Below, in pieces: positions 52,407 to 63,206 of a stretch of DNA of 64,000 nucleotides. The position numbers and the translations under genes are program-made. The notes under the pieces are model-generated. The model had not been told where the DNA came from. It saw only the letters and a program-made list of their open reading frames with translations, and made no database searches. The first letter of the stretch is position 1; every line of letters begins with the position of its first letter. This DNA comes from Ferrimonas balearica (GTDB taxonomy: Bacteria; Pseudomonadota; Gammaproteobacteria; Enterobacterales; Shewanellaceae), in the NCBI RefSeq assembly GCF_019802055.1, contig NZ_JAHVHW010000006.1, positions 1-64,000 on the forward strand, written 5' to 3'.

Positions 52407-53212
52407 GCAACAATGTGCATCTGGGCCACCGAGCCCGTAAACGCTTCGGCCAAAACTTTCTTCACGACATGTCGGTCATCGATCGCATCGTCGCCGCTAT
52501 CCATCCCGACAACGACCACATCATGGTGGAAATTGGCCCGGGCCTGGGCGCGCTGACTGAGCCGGTGGCGGATCAGGTTGAACACCTGAATGTGGTGGAA
52601 CTGGACCGGGATCTGGCCGAACGCCTGCGTCACCAGCCACGCTGGGGCCAGAAACTCACCATCCATGAAGGTGACGCCCTGAAGTTTGACTTCAACCAGT
52701 TGGCGGAACCGGGCAAGCGGATGAAGATCTTCGGCAACCTGCCCTACAACATCTCCACGCCGCTGATGTTCCACCTGTTTGAGACCGTAGACAGCGTGGA
52801 GTCGATGCACTTTATGCTGCAGAAAGAGGTGGTAGAGCGCCTGTGTGCCGGCCCCGGTCACAAGAACTACGGCCGCCTGAGCGTGATGGCCCAGTACTAC
52901 TGCAAGTGCATTCCGGTACTGGAAGTGCCGCCGGGTTGCTTTACCCCGCCGCCGAAGGTGGACTCTGCCGTCGTGCGCCTGGTGCCTCACGTTGAGAAGC
53001 CCTATCCGGCAAAAGATGTGCCCACCCTTGAGCGGGTGGTCTCCAACGCCTTCGCCATGCGCCGTAAAACCCTGCGCAACAACTTTAAGGGCCAGCTTAA
53101 CGACGAGGAGTTCGCGGCGCTGGGGATCGACCCCACCCTGCGTCCGGAGCGGATCAGCCTGCCGCAGTTTGTGGCGATGGCCAACTACCTCGCTGAGCGC
53201 AATGCAGCCTGA
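52403..53212 (+). CDS. rsmA: 16S rRNA dimethyladenosine transferase RsmA (KsgA)
   Basis: RsmA dimethylates two adjacent adenosines in helix 45 of 16S rRNA (A1518 and A1519 in E. coli) as a late check in small-subunit assembly. The 269-residue protein has [12 protein letters not shown], the SAM motif [24 protein letters not shown] and the catalytic [14 protein letters not shown], all in the expected order. The C-terminal domain (about 190-265) binds the ribosome. ATG overlaps pdxA's stop. The 3' end overlaps apaG by 11 bases. Loss of RsmA is known to give kasugamycin resistance. Confidence 0.97.
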   Translation: MSNNVHLGHRARKRFGQNFLHDMSVIDRIVAAIHPDNDHIMVEIGPGLGALTEPVADQVEHLNVVELDRDLAERLRHQPRWGQKLTIHEGDALKFDFNQLAEPGKRMKIFGNLPYNISTPLMFHLFETVDSVESMHFMLQKEVVERLCAGPGHKNYGRLSVMAQYYCKCIPVLEVPPGCFTPPPKVDSAVVRLVPHVEKPYPAKDVPTLERVVSNAFAMRRKTLRNNFKGQLNDEEFAALGIDPTLRPERISLPQFVAMANYLAERNAA

Positions 53213-53576
53213 ATCACCACTGGCCATTGAGGTCTCGACCCACTACATCGAGGAGCAATCGGATCCCGATAAGGACCGATTCCTGTTCCACTACAGCCTG
53301 ACGCTCACCAACGTCAGTGAGGACACACTTACCTTGAAGCGTCGTAAGTGGGTCATTACTGATGGTAATGGAGAGCAGATGGAGGTGGAAGGTGAAGGTG
53401 TGGTGGGAGAGACCCCAACGCTGGAACCGGGCCAACTGTTCCGATACACCAGCTCTGTGGTGTTGAATACCCCGCTTGGCAGCATGACGGGTTTCTACAC
53501 CCTGGAGGGGAAGAGCGGTGCGATCAAAGCGCCCATTCCCCGCTTCCGGCTTGCCGTGCCGGGTACTCTGCACTGA
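53202..53576 (+). CDS. apaG: ApaG protein (DUF525)
   Basis: The 124-residue protein has the immunoglobulin-like ApaG fold: [61 protein letters not shown] with the conserved GxGxxG-like loop, and [11 protein letters not shown]. Its biochemical role in bacteria is unsettled, although ApaG-like domains in eukaryotes bind proteins. The frame is open far upstream inside rsmA; I use the ATG at 53202, matching the family's short N-terminus. It overlaps rsmA by 11 bases, and its stop shares one base with the apaH ATG. Confidence 0.94.
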   Translation: MQPESPLAIEVSTHYIEEQSDPDKDRFLFHYSLTLTNVSEDTLTLKRRKWVITDGNGEQMEVEGEGVVGETPTLEPGQLFRYTSSVVLNTPLGSMTGFYTLEGKSGAIKAPIPRFRLAVPGTLH

Positions 53577-54388
53577 TGGCCAACTACTTCGTCGGCGACA
53601 TACAGGGCTGCTACGAAGAACTGCGCCGCGTTCTGGATGCGGTGTGCTTCGACCCTGCCAACGATACCCTCTGGGCCTGTGGCGATCTGATCGCCCGCGG
53701 CCCCGATTCCCTCTCTGTTCTGCGCCTGTTCCGCGAACTTGGCGAGGCGGGCAAAACGGTGCTGGGTAACCATGACCTCCACCTGCTGGCCGTGGCTGCG
53801 GGACTTAAGAAATACAAACCCCGTGACCATGTTGAGCCCCTGCTCGCCGCCCCGGATCTACCTGAGTTGATCCACTGGGTGCGCCATCAGCCCCTGATGC
53901 GTGAGCTGCCCGAGCATCAACTCCTTCTTAGCCACGCAGGCCTGCCCCCCCACTGGGATCTGGCCACCGCTCACGCTCGTGCCCAAGCGGTGTCGGACAC
54001 CCTGCAACGGGACGATTACCTCGACTTTATCGCTCAGATGTACGGTGAAAAACCCGACGACGATCGTGATGTGGAGAGCGAGACCGAGCGGCAGACCTAC
54101 ACCGTCAATGCCCTCACCCGGATGCGCTTCCTCCACACCGACGGACGCCTGGACTTTGCGAGCAAGCTGGGGCCGGATGACGAACGGGCCCTGATCCCCT
54201 GGTTCCAGTTTCCGGGCCACAAGCTTCTGAAAGATCACCGTCTGGTGTTTGGCCACTGGGCGGCTCTGATGGGACGCACCAAGCTGCCTAACGCCCTGGC
54301 GCTGGACACCGGCTGCTGCTGGGGCAACCACCTGACGCTCTGGTGCCTGGAAGATAACCGCTACCATTACCAGGCTGCGCTGGTCTAA
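53576..54388 (+). CDS. apaH: Symmetrical Ap4A hydrolase ApaH
   Basis: ApaH splits diadenosine tetraphosphate into two ADP and, in E. coli, also removes Np4 caps from RNA. The 270-residue metallophosphatase has GDIQGCYEEL (metal site), WACGDLIARGPDSL, LGNHDLHLLAV and the downstream LLSHAGLPPHW and FGHWAALMG with metal-binding His residues. It is the last gene of the lptD-to-apaH operon. Length agrees with E. coli (280). No clear terminator follows before the chemoreceptor gene, whose own promoter was not found. Confidence 0.96.
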   Translation: MANYFVGDIQGCYEELRRVLDAVCFDPANDTLWACGDLIARGPDSLSVLRLFRELGEAGKTVLGNHDLHLLAVAAGLKKYKPRDHVEPLLAAPDLPELIHWVRHQPLMRELPEHQLLLSHAGLPPHWDLATAHARAQAVSDTLQRDDYLDFIAQMYGEKPDDDRDVESETERQTYTVNALTRMRFLHTDGRLDFASKLGPDDERALIPWFQFPGHKLLKDHRLVFGHWAALMGRTKLPNALALDTGCCWGNHLTLWCLEDNRYHYQAALV

Positions 54389-54516
54389 TCCCCCCCAATA
54401 CGCTCAAGTTTTACGCAGTTCGGCCGATCACTGTAAATGGCCCCTGTGATTTCTCGATCATGCTGATAACATGAGGGCGAAAAAAGATACAAAAACAATA
54501 ACTCAGGGAGAGGGAT

Positions 54517-56547
54517 ATGAAGATTACCGTCGCCATGCGGATCATTGGTGGCTTCACGCTGGTTACCCTACTACTGCTTATACTTGGCGGCATGTCGTTA
54601 CTGAGTATTGGCACCGTCAGCACACACACTCAAAGCTTCAAATCCTTCTCTCTGCCCGCCAAAGACGGCACCGGTGCTCTTGAGCGCCTGCTCAACGCGC
54701 AGCAGTTGGCTCTGGTCAACGCCTATTACAGTGATGGCACTGGACAGCTCGCTCAGCACACAGAGATCCTTGACGCCTTGGAGCAGGAGTGGCAACAAAA
54801 TCGCAGCCAGCTACTGACGGTGGTCGATGGAAAGCCTGAGTTAACCGAACCGCTGAGCCAGATCACTCAACAGCACAATCTGTACTGGCAGCAGATCAAA
54901 ACCCTGCAGTCGGAACGCGAGCAAGCCCTGACGCAGCGCGCCAACCTATCCGATGCTCTGGCCACCCTTGAGGAACAGGTCGATGACGCCAGCTCCATGC
55001 TGCTGGATGTGATGGAACTGGAGTACTCCGACAACGCGGATGACCGAGCCCTCGCCGGGCACGCCAGCACCCTGGAAACCAGCCTGATTGGCCTTATCTC
55101 CATCGCGCTTGAACTGCCCAAAGCGGAAGACCTGACGCTGGTGGACACCCTGGAGGGAGAACTGAGTTACCTGCTCAGCAATCTTGAGTACCTCCAAAGC
55201 AACCTGACCTGGACCCGACCAGACGGCAGCGATCGGATCGATCCGGATCTGGGCGCCGATATCGATGCCAACCTCGCGGCCATCCTGAGTGCCTTTGATG
55301 AGGGGCACGGGGTCATCAGTCAGAGTAAGAATCGACTGATTGCCCAAGGCAACGCCACTCAGGCACTGGAGCAGGCCCGTGGCCTGCAAAGTCAGCTGCA
55401 GGCCCAGATCGACCGTCTGCATGCCCAGGTGATTGCCATCAGCAATGCCGCTGGCGATGAGGCACAGAGTGCACTGGAGAGCAGCGGCAACCGCACCATG
55501 GTGGTGATGGTGCTGTCTATCCTGGTGGCGTCCAGCATTGGAGCCATCACCATTCGTGCCATCACCCGCCCGCTGGCGCAGGTGAATGAAGCCTTAGCAG
55601 TACTGGCCCGAGGCGACCTGACGCAAAACCTCAGCTACCGCCGTGATGATGAATTTGGTCAGCTGGTCAACAACACCAATCGACTGGTGGACAGCCTGCG
55701 CACGCTGATCCAATCGATCGTTGATCGCGCCAATCAACTCGCCGCGGCTGCCGAAGAGACTTCGGCGGTTACCGCACAAACCACTTCGGGCATTCAGGAA
55801 CAGAAGAGCCAGGTGGACCAGGTGGCCAGTGCCACCACCGAGCTTTCCGCTTCCGCCACTCAGGTGGCCACAGGCGCCAATGACGCTCTCGGCGAGATCA
55901 AGCTGGCGGACGATGAGGCCAAGCAGGTGAAAGCGATCTCCGACGCCAATGGGGCCACCATTCAGGCCCTGGCCAATGAGGTCGAACGTGCCAGCGGTGT
56001 GATTCACCAGCTGGAGGAAAACAGCGCCGCGATCGGCGGGATCCTTGATGTGATCCGTGGGATCGCCGAACAAACCAATCTGCTGGCGCTGAACGCCGCC
56101 ATTGAGGCCGCCCGGGCCGGTGAGCAGGGCCGGGGCTTCGCTGTCGTGGCTGATGAGGTGCGCTCCCTGGCCTCCCGTACTCAGCAGTCCACGACTGAGA
56201 TCCAGCAGATGATCGAGGCGCTGCAGCAGGGCGCTAAGGACGCGGTTGCGGTGATGGATCAGGGGCAGCGCCAGGCCAGCGAGAGTGTGGCAAAAACCGC
56301 TGAAGCCAACCAGATGCTGGACGCGATCGCTCAGGCGGTGGACCGGGTATACGCCGCAGGCAACCAGATTGCCCAGGCGGCCCAGGAGCAGGATCAGGTG
56401 GCGCAAACCATCTCAGCCCGCCTGGAGCAGATTGCCGGCATCGCTGAGGAGACCAGCTCCGGAGCAGTGCAGACCGCCACCTCGAGCCAGCAGGTGGCTC
56501 AGTTGGCTGAAGAGCTTCAGTTGCAGGTCCGGGAGTTTAAGGTGTAA
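54517..56547 (+). CDS. Methyl-accepting chemotaxis protein
   Basis: This 676-residue chemoreceptor has an N-terminal membrane segment ([20 protein letters not shown], about 11-30), a large helical periplasmic domain of about 290 residues, a second membrane segment ([18 protein letters not shown], about 328-345), a HAMP domain (about 346-400) and the signalling domain with hairpin tip [20 protein letters not shown] (about 517-536) and [13 protein letters not shown]. The C-terminus ends in LQVREFKV without a CheR-docking pentapeptide. The ligand-binding domain does not obviously resemble Tar or Cache. It lies between apaH and folA, which are closer neighbours in E. coli. Confidence 0.94.
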   Translation: MKITVAMRIIGGFTLVTLLLLILGGMSLLSIGTVSTHTQSFKSFSLPAKDGTGALERLLNAQQLALVNAYYSDGTGQLAQHTEILDALEQEWQQNRSQLLTVVDGKPELTEPLSQITQQHNLYWQQIKTLQSEREQALTQRANLSDALATLEEQVDDASSMLLDVMELEYSDNADDRALAGHASTLETSLIGLISIALELPKAEDLTLVDTLEGELSYLLSNLEYLQSNLTWTRPDGSDRIDPDLGADIDANLAAILSAFDEGHGVISQSKNRLIAQGNATQALEQARGLQSQLQAQIDRLHAQVIAISNAAGDEAQSALESSGNRTMVVMVLSILVASSIGAITIRAITRPLAQVNEALAVLARGDLTQNLSYRRDDEFGQLVNNTNRLVDSLRTLIQSIVDRANQLAAAAEETSAVTAQTTSGIQEQKSQVDQVASATTELSASATQVATGANDALGEIKLADDEAKQVKAISDANGATIQALANEVERASGVIHQLEENSAAIGGILDVIRGIAEQTNLLALNAAIEAARAGEQGRGFAVVADEVRSLASRTQQSTTEIQQMIEALQQGAKDAVAVMDQGQRQASESVAKTAEANQMLDAIAQAVDRVYAAGNQIAQAAQEQDQVAQTISARLEQIAGIAEETSSGAVQTATSSQQVAQLAEELQLQVREFKV

Positions 56548-56560
56548 TGCTCCCCAAATA

Positions 56561-56588
56561 AAAAAGGCGGCCGATTGGCCGCCTTTTT
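56561..56588 (+). terminator. Terminator between chemoreceptor and DUF3718 genes
   Basis: AAAAAGGCGGCC-GATT-GGCCGCCTTTTT lies 14 bases after the chemoreceptor stop and can also serve the convergent gene. Confidence 0.9.
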
Positions 56589-56602
56589 ATTGCTATCGAC
56601 GA

Positions 56603-56995
56603 TCAGTTCGCTCGCGCGCTGATCTCCGCCGCGATTGGGCTTTCTGCCAACCCCTGACTCTCGGCCCACTGCATCACAGTCTGTCCATCAGACTCCGCCG
56701 CTGAGAGGCTTTCACGAGGCATCTGCTTCACCAGATACACCCCCACATCCTGAGCGTTGCTCAGCATGGCGGTGCGCAGCAAGCTGTTGCCGTTGCAGCT
56801 GACCCCATCATAGATGGCGCGAAGCTTGATACGGGCATCCTTCAGCTTCTTGCGAAGGCGGTTCTTGTCATCCGCTGCCACGTAATCGCAGACGCTGGCA
56901 ACCAGCTGATCCACGTTGGCATGAGTGACCGGGCTGTAGGTAAGGCTGGAAGCGGCCAGGCCGGCCGCCATCAGAAAAGCGGTAAAACGCATCAT
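56603..56995 (-). CDS. DUF3718-like secreted protein
   Basis: The 130-residue precursor has a signal peptide (MMRFTAFLMAAGLAASSLTY, ending before HANVDQ). The mature part contains two cysteines (VCDYV, VSCNG) about 31 residues apart, likely a disulfide, and a helical pattern KNRLRKKLKDARIKLRAIYD with NGNSLLRTAMLSNAQ. That pattern matches the DUF3718 family common in Shewanella-like genera. The second half (ANALLRTAML-like helices, SDGTVMQWAESQG) faintly resembles an ankyrin repeat. It stands alone between convergent terminators. Role unknown; periplasmic location inferred. Confidence 0.72.
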   Translation of the reverse strand: MMRFTAFLMAAGLAASSLTYSPVTHANVDQLVASVCDYVAADDKNRLRKKLKDARIKLRAIYDGVSCNGNSLLRTAMLSNAQDVGVYLVKQMPRESLSAAESDGQTVMQWAESQGLAESPIAAEISARAN

Positions 56996-57084
56996 TTCAC
57001 TCCCTGTAATAGAACTGCGGCTACAGACTTCTAACGGTCCGTTAACGACCAGCTTATAACAGGCGGAAATATAACGGTATATCT

Positions 57085-57576
57085 TTAATCTACTTGTCGG
57101 TCCAGCGTGCGGAAAGTGAGGGTGTAGAGGTTCTTTTCGTCCGGCAAATGCTCACTTCGCTCAACTTCATTCCACCCCAGAGGCTCGTAGTCCGGGAAGT
57201 GAGTATCCCCCTCAACATCCAGATCCACGTCAGTGATATAGAGGCGATCGGCCTTGGGCAGCATCGCGGCATAGAGTTCACCGCCACCGATGATCATCAG
57301 TTCCTCCACATCACCAGCCGCCTTAAACGCTTCATCGATCCCGGACACCACCGTCACCCCTTCGGGGGCATAATCGGTCTGTCGGGTGATCACGATATTG
57401 TGACGTCCCGGCAGTGGGCGGCCGATCGATTCAAAGGTACGTCGTCCCATCACCACCGGCTTACCCAGTGTCACGGCTTTAAAGTGCTTGAGGTCCGCTG
57501 GCAGGTGCCAGGGCATCTGGTTGTCTTTGCCGATAACCCGTCCCCGGGCCATACAGGCAATCAGCGCGATCCGCAT
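57085..57576 (-). CDS. folA: Dihydrofolate reductase
   Basis: FolA reduces dihydrofolate to tetrahydrofolate with NADPH and is the target of trimethoprim. The 163-residue protein has all key features: MRIALIACMARGRVIGKDNQ, MPWHLPADLKHFK with the catalytic Asp27-equivalent, VVMGRRTFESIGRPLPGR (NADPH site), and IIGGGELYAAMLP. A longer frame begins at 57657; the ATG at 57576 has AAGGAG 9 bases upstream and matches the family start. yjjB follows 25 bases upstream in the same direction, so folA could be third in a yjjP-yjjB-folA unit. Confidence 0.96.
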   Translation of the reverse strand: MRIALIACMARGRVIGKDNQMPWHLPADLKHFKAVTLGKPVVMGRRTFESIGRPLPGRHNIVITRQTDYAPEGVTVVSGIDEAFKAAGDVEELMIIGGGELYAAMLPKADRLYITDVDLDVEGDTHFPDYEPLGWNEVERSEHLPDEKNLYTLTFRTLDRQVD

Positions 57577-57601
57577 CGGCTCGACTCCTTGTTTGGTACG
57601 C

Positions 57602-58063
57602 TCAGATGATCGAGCGGTTACGGTAATACAGCAGCCCGGGCAGGGCCAGGCCGACACTCAGGGCGCCGACGATAAACACCGTCTTAATGCCGTTAACGAG
57701 CACCTGCTCCATCAAAGGTTCACTGGCCCCAACGGCACTCATCTCCACCAGGCCAATCACGGTGTTAAACGCATAACTGCCGGGGATCATCGGTATGATC
57801 GCTGCCACGCCGTAAAGCTGCATCGGCGCCAGGGTTCGACGGGCCCAGTGTGCGGTCAGCCAGCCCACCGCTCCGGCGGCCACAAAGGTGGCCCACTCAA
57901 TCGGCGCACCGAATGCCATCAGCCCGCCCCGGATCCCAAAGCCCATGGCGCCAGCCAGACCACAGCGCCACAGGTAACGGGCTGGCACATTGAAGGCCAT
58001 GGCAAAGCCCACCGCGGGCACCGCAGCAATCAGGGCGTTAAACAATAGGTTCAGCAGGTCCAT
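57602..58063 (-). CDS. yjjB: YjjB-like small subunit of ThrE-type exporter
   Basis: The 153-residue protein is the C-terminal half of a split ThrE exporter (DUF3815): four to five membrane segments with VPARYLWRCGLAGAMGFGIR, IEWATFVAAGAVGWL, and YGVAAIIPMIPGSYAFNTVI. In E. coli YjjP and YjjB together are reported to export succinate; ThrE of corynebacteria exports threonine. The ATG at 58063 shares one base with the yjjP stop, a strong sign of coupling. The frame runs further upstream but only as a shadow of yjjP. Confidence 0.9.
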   Translation of the reverse strand: MDLLNLLFNALIAAVPAVGFAMAFNVPARYLWRCGLAGAMGFGIRGGLMAFGAPIEWATFVAAGAVGWLTAHWARRTLAPMQLYGVAAIIPMIPGSYAFNTVIGLVEMSAVGASEPLMEQVLVNGIKTVFIVGALSVGLALPGLLYYRNRSII

Positions 58064-58827
58064 CAGAGCCACCCCAATCCGGTCAGTTGCATCGCCAGGG
58101 TAATGCCGATGGCTGCAGAGATGGTCATCAGGGTCGCCTGCCCCCAGCGTGCCATGCCGACGTTGTAGTGCCCCTTCACCATATCGGCGACGGCGTTGAT
58201 CATCGGGAATCCTGGTACCAGCATCAGGACGCAGGCGGCGGTGGCAATCTCCGGGGTCTGGGTCCACTCAAACAGGCCGCCAAGGCGGGTCAGCAGCGTG
58301 GTCACAAAAGCGGTCACCGCCCAGTTAACCAGCACGTTGTAGTGACGATGCGCCAGAGATTGGCGTACCGCCATACCGATGGAGGAGGCCAGAGCGGTAA
58401 TCAGGCAGCCCATCAGGTCAGCGCCAAAGAAGTGAGCGAAAGCCGCACAGGAGGGGCCGATAATGGCCACGACGGCCCATCGGTTCCAGGTCCAGGGGGT
58501 CAGGCGAGCCAGACGGCGGCTGGCGAGGGTGAGGTCAACAATCCCCTTCTCCGCCTGCACGCAGATGCGCTGTACCTCGCACACCATATGCATATTGAGG
58601 CCATGTTCCCGCAGGCGGCGGGTGGTGGTCACACACCGGCCCTGATACAGCGTGGTCATCACCAGGGCATTGGCAGAGATGGAGAGCTCCACGCTGTCGA
58701 CCCCAAAGGCCCGGCCCATGCGTTGGCCCACGTCCTCGACCAGTTCGCTCTCCGCGCCCCACGCCAGCATCTGCTGAGCGGCGCGGACCGCCACTCGGGT
58801 GATCTCGTTTTGGGTGTGAACGTCCAT
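58063..58827 (-). CDS. yjjP: YjjP-like large subunit of ThrE-type exporter
   Basis: The 254-residue protein has the soluble ThrE_1/DUF1212 N-terminal half (about 1-115: MLAWGAESELVEDVGQRMGR, VELSISANALVMTT) and five membrane segments from about 118 with PSCAAFAHFFGADLMGCLIT and LVPGFPMINAVADMVKGHYN, a family signature. It pairs with YjjB through a one-base overlap. The substrate here could be a dicarboxylate or small amino acid; nothing decides. It begins 28 bases from the obgE terminator on its upstream side, so it must have a nearby promoter or depend on read-through. Confidence 0.9.
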   Translation of the reverse strand: MDVHTQNEITRVAVRAAQQMLAWGAESELVEDVGQRMGRAFGVDSVELSISANALVMTTLYQGRCVTTTRRLREHGLNMHMVCEVQRICVQAEKGIVDLTLASRRLARLTPWTWNRWAVVAIIGPSCAAFAHFFGADLMGCLITALASSIGMAVRQSLAHRHYNVLVNWAVTAFVTTLLTRLGGLFEWTQTPEIATAACVLMLVPGFPMINAVADMVKGHYNVGMARWGQATLMTISAAIGITLAMQLTGLGWL

Positions 58828-58852
58828 TTCAGTTTGTTGTTCTTATGTCGTC

Positions 58853-58874
58853 AAAAGGGGACCCTAAGGTCCCC
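58853..58874 (-). terminator. Rho-independent terminator after obgE
   Basis: On the minus strand GGGGACC-TTAG-GGTCCCC followed by TTTTG lies 20 bases after the obgE stop codon. Confidence 0.85.
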
Positions 58875-58894
58875 ATATGGTACGGCATTGCCGG

Positions 58895-60156
<1,262 letters not shown>

Positions 60157-60186
60157 GATCAGATTTCTAGTATACCCTTAGTACGC

Positions 60187-60213
60187 AAAAAGCCCCGCCA
60201 GTGCGGGGCTTTT
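60187..60213 (-). terminator. Rho-independent terminator after rpmA
   Basis: On the minus strand AAAAGCCCCGC-ACTG-GCGGGGCTTTTT lies 19 bases after the rpmA stop codon and before obgE. Confidence 0.9.
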
Positions 60214-60231
60214 CCATCCGGTCAGTCCGGC

Positions 60232-60489
60232 TTACTCGGCAATGATGCTCACGTATTTACGGTTTTGCTTGCCTTTCACTTCGAACTTCACCTTGCCGTC
60301 GGCAGTGGCGAACAGGGTGTGGTCTTTACCAACACCTACGTTGTCACCGGCGTGGAACTTGGTGCCACGCTGACGAACGATGATGTTACCCGCCAGAACG
60401 GATTCGCCGCCGAAGCGCTTAACACCCAGGCGTTTGCTTTCAGAATCACGGCCGTTACGAGTAGAACCGCCAGCTTTCTTGTGTGCCAT
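60232..60489 (-). CDS. rpmA: 50S ribosomal protein L27
   Basis: L27 reaches the peptidyl-transferase centre with its N-terminal tail. The 85-residue protein begins [20 protein letters not shown] and continues [40 protein letters not shown], the family sequence throughout. It lies 17 bases after rplU and is followed by a terminator. Length equals the E. coli protein. AGGAG-type sequence (CGAGGAGTTCTGAG) precedes the ATG. Confidence 0.98.
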   Translation of the reverse strand: MAHKKAGGSTRNGRDSESKRLGVKRFGGESVLAGNIIVRQRGTKFHAGDNVGVGKDHTLFATADGKVKFEVKGKQNRKYVSIIAE

Positions 60490-60506
60490 CTCTCAGAACT
60501 CCTCGA

Positions 60507-60818
60507 TTAACCGTTGATACCGGTGATCTTCACTTCAGTGAACCACTGACGGTGGCCCATCTGCTTGCGGTGGTGCTTACGACGACGGAACTTCACGATC
60601 TTAACCTTGTCGGCACGACCGTGGTTTACCACCTCAGCAACAACCTTACCGCCTTCTACCAGAGGGGCACCTACTTTGATTTCTTCACCGTTAGCGATCA
60701 GCAGAACCTGGTCGAACTCGATGGTGGCACCGGTTTCTACGTCCAGTTTCTCCAGACGCAGGGTTTGGCCTTCGGCGACACGGTGTTGCTTACCGCCACT
60801 TTGGAAAACCGCGTACAT
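60507..60818 (-). CDS. rplU: 50S ribosomal protein L21
   Basis: L21 binds 23S rRNA in the large subunit. The 103-residue protein matches the family: [40 protein letters not shown] and [20 protein letters not shown], the basic rRNA-binding loop. A frame from 60857 adds 13 residues of leader; the ATG at 60818 with GGAG upstream is the family start. It is first in rplU-rpmA and has a stringent-type promoter. It is divergent from ispB as in E. coli. Confidence 0.98.
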   Translation of the reverse strand: MYAVFQSGGKQHRVAEGQTLRLEKLDVETGATIEFDQVLLIANGEEIKVGAPLVEGGKVVAEVVNHGRADKVKIVKFRRRKHHRKQMGHRQWFTEVKITGING

Positions 60819-60901
60819 AATAACTCCGCTATTGCGCACGCTGTAACCACCACACATAGGGGGGCCAGGGTGCGACTAAAACTGTTTGACAATGGGCGCG
60901 C

Positions 60902-60930
60902 ATTCTACGGCATGGACACTAAACAGGCAA
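60902..60930 (-). promoter_or_regulatory. Sigma-70 promoter of rplU-rpmA
   Basis: On the minus strand TTGCCT (60925-60930) and TAGAAT (60902-60907) are spaced exactly 17 bases apart and followed by the GC-rich discriminator GCGCGCCC, as in promoters repressed by ppGpp. The start of transcription would be near 60895, about 77 bases before rplU. Confidence 0.72.
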
Positions 60931-60991
60931 GGGGCCATTGAAAAAAGATCGGTAGAAGGATCGAGATCCTCGCAACCGGAAGTCAATGGCA

Positions 60992-61020
60992 CTGTTAACC
61001 CGGGGGAATTGCGGTAGAAT
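60992..61020 (+). promoter_or_regulatory. Possible sigma-70 promoter of ispB
   Basis: TAGAAT (61015-61020) has CTGTTA 17 bases upstream (60992-60997). The -10 is good and the -35 weak. It would start transcription near 61027, 59 bases before the ispB ATG. Confidence 0.45.
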
Positions 61021-61085
61021 TGGGCGCCGCCGTACCACAATAATAGTAGGCTTGTGCCTGCAGAATCCAGACCTTGGGACCAATA

Positions 61086-62054
61086 ATGGACTTAAACGCC
61101 ATCCGCGAACTGGCCGACCACGACATGAAGATGGTCAACCAGATGATTTACGACCAGCTCCACTCCGATGTGGTGCTGATCAATCAGCTTTCCTTTTACA
61201 TCATCAACGGTGGCGGCAAGCGGATGCGGCCTTTGCTGGCGGTACTGGCCGCCCGCGCAGTGAACTACCAGGGCGAAGACCACGTCAAACTGGCTGCCAT
61301 CATTGAATTCATCCACACAGCCACGCTGCTGCACGATGACGTGGTGGATGAGTCCACGATGCGCCGTGGCCGAGAAACCGCCAACGCCCTGTTTGGCAAC
61401 CAGGCCAGCGTTCTGGTCGGCGACTTCCTCTACACCCGCTCCTTCCAGATGATGACGGAACTGAAGCGACCGAAGGTCCTGGAAGACCTGGCCGATGCCA
61501 CCAATGTCCTGGCGGAAGGGGAAGTGCTGCAGTTGATGAACTGCAACGATCCCAACACCACTGAAGACAGCTACATGCAGGTAATCTACTGCAAAACCGC
61601 CCGTCTGTTTGAAGCGGCGACCCATCTGGCCGCGGTGCTGGCGGACCAACCCGCAGAAGTGTGTCAGGCCCTGTCCGACTACGGTCGTTACCTGGGTACC
61701 GCATTCCAGCTGGTGGATGACGTACTGGATTACACCGCCGATGCGGAAGAGCTGGGCAAGAACCTCGGTGACGACCTGGCCGAAGGTAAGCCGACGCTGC
61801 CGCTGATCCACGCCATCGCCAACGCCCCGGACGCGCAGAGCGAGCAGATCCGCTCCGCGATTGAAAACGGTGGCTGCGATGAGGTGGACGATGTGGTGGC
61901 CACACTGAATCAGGTGGGTTCTCTGGAGTACACCATGCAGCGTGCCGTTGAAGAGGCGGACAAGGCCATTGCGGCCCTTTCTGTGCTGCCTGAGACCCCC
62001 TACCGGGATGCGCTGGCCTCACTGGCTCGTATCGCCGTTGAGCGCCGCAACTGA
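61086..62054 (+). CDS. ispB: Octaprenyl diphosphate synthase
   Basis: IspB extends farnesyl diphosphate with isopentenyl units to make the octaprenyl side chain of ubiquinone and menaquinone. The 322-residue protein has GGGKRMRPLLAVLAAR, the first Asp-rich motif LLHDDVVDES (about 84-93), DFLYTRSFQMM, and the second Asp-rich motif LVDDVLDYTAD (about 208-218). A TTG start at 61074 is possible, but the ATG at 61086 with GGGA 7 bases upstream fits the family. It is divergent from rplU, as in E. coli, and ends in a terminator. Chain length (C40 here) is by orthology only. Confidence 0.95.
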   Translation: MDLNAIRELADHDMKMVNQMIYDQLHSDVVLINQLSFYIINGGGKRMRPLLAVLAARAVNYQGEDHVKLAAIIEFIHTATLLHDDVVDESTMRRGRETANALFGNQASVLVGDFLYTRSFQMMTELKRPKVLEDLADATNVLAEGEVLQLMNCNDPNTTEDSYMQVIYCKTARLFEAATHLAAVLADQPAEVCQALSDYGRYLGTAFQLVDDVLDYTADAEELGKNLGDDLAEGKPTLPLIHAIANAPDAQSEQIRSAIENGGCDEVDDVVATLNQVGSLEYTMQRAVEEADKAIAALSVLPETPYRDALASLARIAVERRN

Positions 62055-62073
62055 GCGCCCGAAACGCACCCAC

Positions 62074-62103
62074 AAAAAAAGCGCCCTCAGGGGCGCTTTT
62101 TTT
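62074..62103. terminator. Bidirectional terminator between ispB and mdh
   Basis: AAAAAAAGCGCCC-TCA-GGGGCGCTTTTTTT lies between the convergent ispB and mdh genes with A and T runs suiting both directions. Confidence 0.92.
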
Positions 62104-62114
62104 ATTGAGCCGGC

Positions 62115-63053
62115 TTAGCCGTTCACAAAGGCTTCGCCCTTGCTGATGTCGCCGCTCAGAGTCTCCAGCATGCCATCCAGAGCCTGCTTCTCGAAGTCGC
62201 TCAGGGCACCGTAGGAAAGCACCTTCTCAACGCCATTCACACCCAGCTCAACCGGCTGAGCGAAGAAACGGGTGTGCTCACCGGCACCTTCCACGTAAGC
62301 GCACTCAACAACGCCCTTCTCGCCCTGCAGAGCGCGAACAACGGAGATGCCGAAACGGCAGGCAGCCTGAGCCATGGACAGAGTGGCACTGCCACCACCA
62401 GCTTTGGCTTCCACCACTTCGGTGCCCGCGTTCTGGATTCGGTGAGTCAGGCTGGCAATCTCTTCATCGCTGAAGGAAACCCCCTCAACCTGGGACAGCA
62501 GCGGCAGGATGGTAACGCCGCTGTGGCCACCAATCACATTGATCTTCACCGCTTCCGGGCTCAGGCCTTTGGCTTCGGCGATAAAGGTTTCGGAGCGGAT
62601 CACGTCCAGAGTGGTCACACCGAACAGCTTGTTCTTATCGTAAACGCCCGCGTTCTTCAGCACCTCGGCGGCAATGGCCACAGTGGTGTTTACCGGGTTG
62701 GTGATCACACCGATGCAGGCTTTCGGCGCTACCTCAGCCACTTTACCCACCAGGTTACGGATGATGCCGGCGTTCACATTGAACAGGTCGGCACGGTCCA
62801 TGCCGGGCTTACGCGCCACACCGGCGGAGATCAACACCAGGTCGGCGCCTTCCAGTGCCGGAGTCGGGTCTTCACCCGCATAACCCTTGGCGTTCACTGC
62901 GGTCGGGATATGGCTGATGTCTACCGCCACACCGGGAGTGACCGGAGCGATATCATAAAGGGCCAGATCGCTGCCCTTGGGCAGATTCAGCTTCAACAAC
63001 AGGGCCAGAGCCTGACCAATGCCACCCGCGGCACCCAGTACTGCAACTTTCAT
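62115..63053 (-). CDS. mdh: Malate dehydrogenase
   Basis: Mdh interconverts malate and oxaloacetate with NAD in the TCA cycle. The 312-residue protein has the NAD motif [20 protein letters not shown], substrate-binding arginines in [29 protein letters not shown], and the catalytic His in [16 protein letters not shown]. Length equals E. coli Mdh (312). A longer frame begins at 63146; the ATG at 63053 has GGAG 7 bases upstream. It is divergent from argR as in E. coli. A CRP-like sequence lies in its leader but too close to the ATG to trust. Confidence 0.98.
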   Translation of the reverse strand: MKVAVLGAAGGIGQALALLLKLNLPKGSDLALYDIAPVTPGVAVDISHIPTAVNAKGYAGEDPTPALEGADLVLISAGVARKPGMDRADLFNVNAGIIRNLVGKVAEVAPKACIGVITNPVNTTVAIAAEVLKNAGVYDKNKLFGVTTLDVIRSETFIAEAKGLSPEAVKINVIGGHSGVTILPLLSQVEGVSFSDEEIASLTHRIQNAGTEVVEAKAGGGSATLSMAQAACRFGISVVRALQGEKGVVECAYVEGAGEHTRFFAQPVELGVNGVEKVLSYGALSDFEKQALDGMLETLSGDISKGEAFVNG

Positions 63054-63206
63054 CGTGTTCTCCATCTTTCCGTTGATGTGACGTGGATCATCTTTCCAAC
63101 TGGCGCCAACAATACCCAAAGCCAATTCTGATGGCAATGCGACCAAGGGTGGTTGCCTAACCAGTCATCACATTCAGCAATAAGTTGGTGTCACTGAACC
63201 CCAATC

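Noticed and set aside
63077-63092. CRP-like TGTGACGTGGATCATC upstream of mdh
   Set aside because: Two of ten positions deviate and the site is only 24 bases from the mdh ATG, too close for a usual activator position; kept only as a note.
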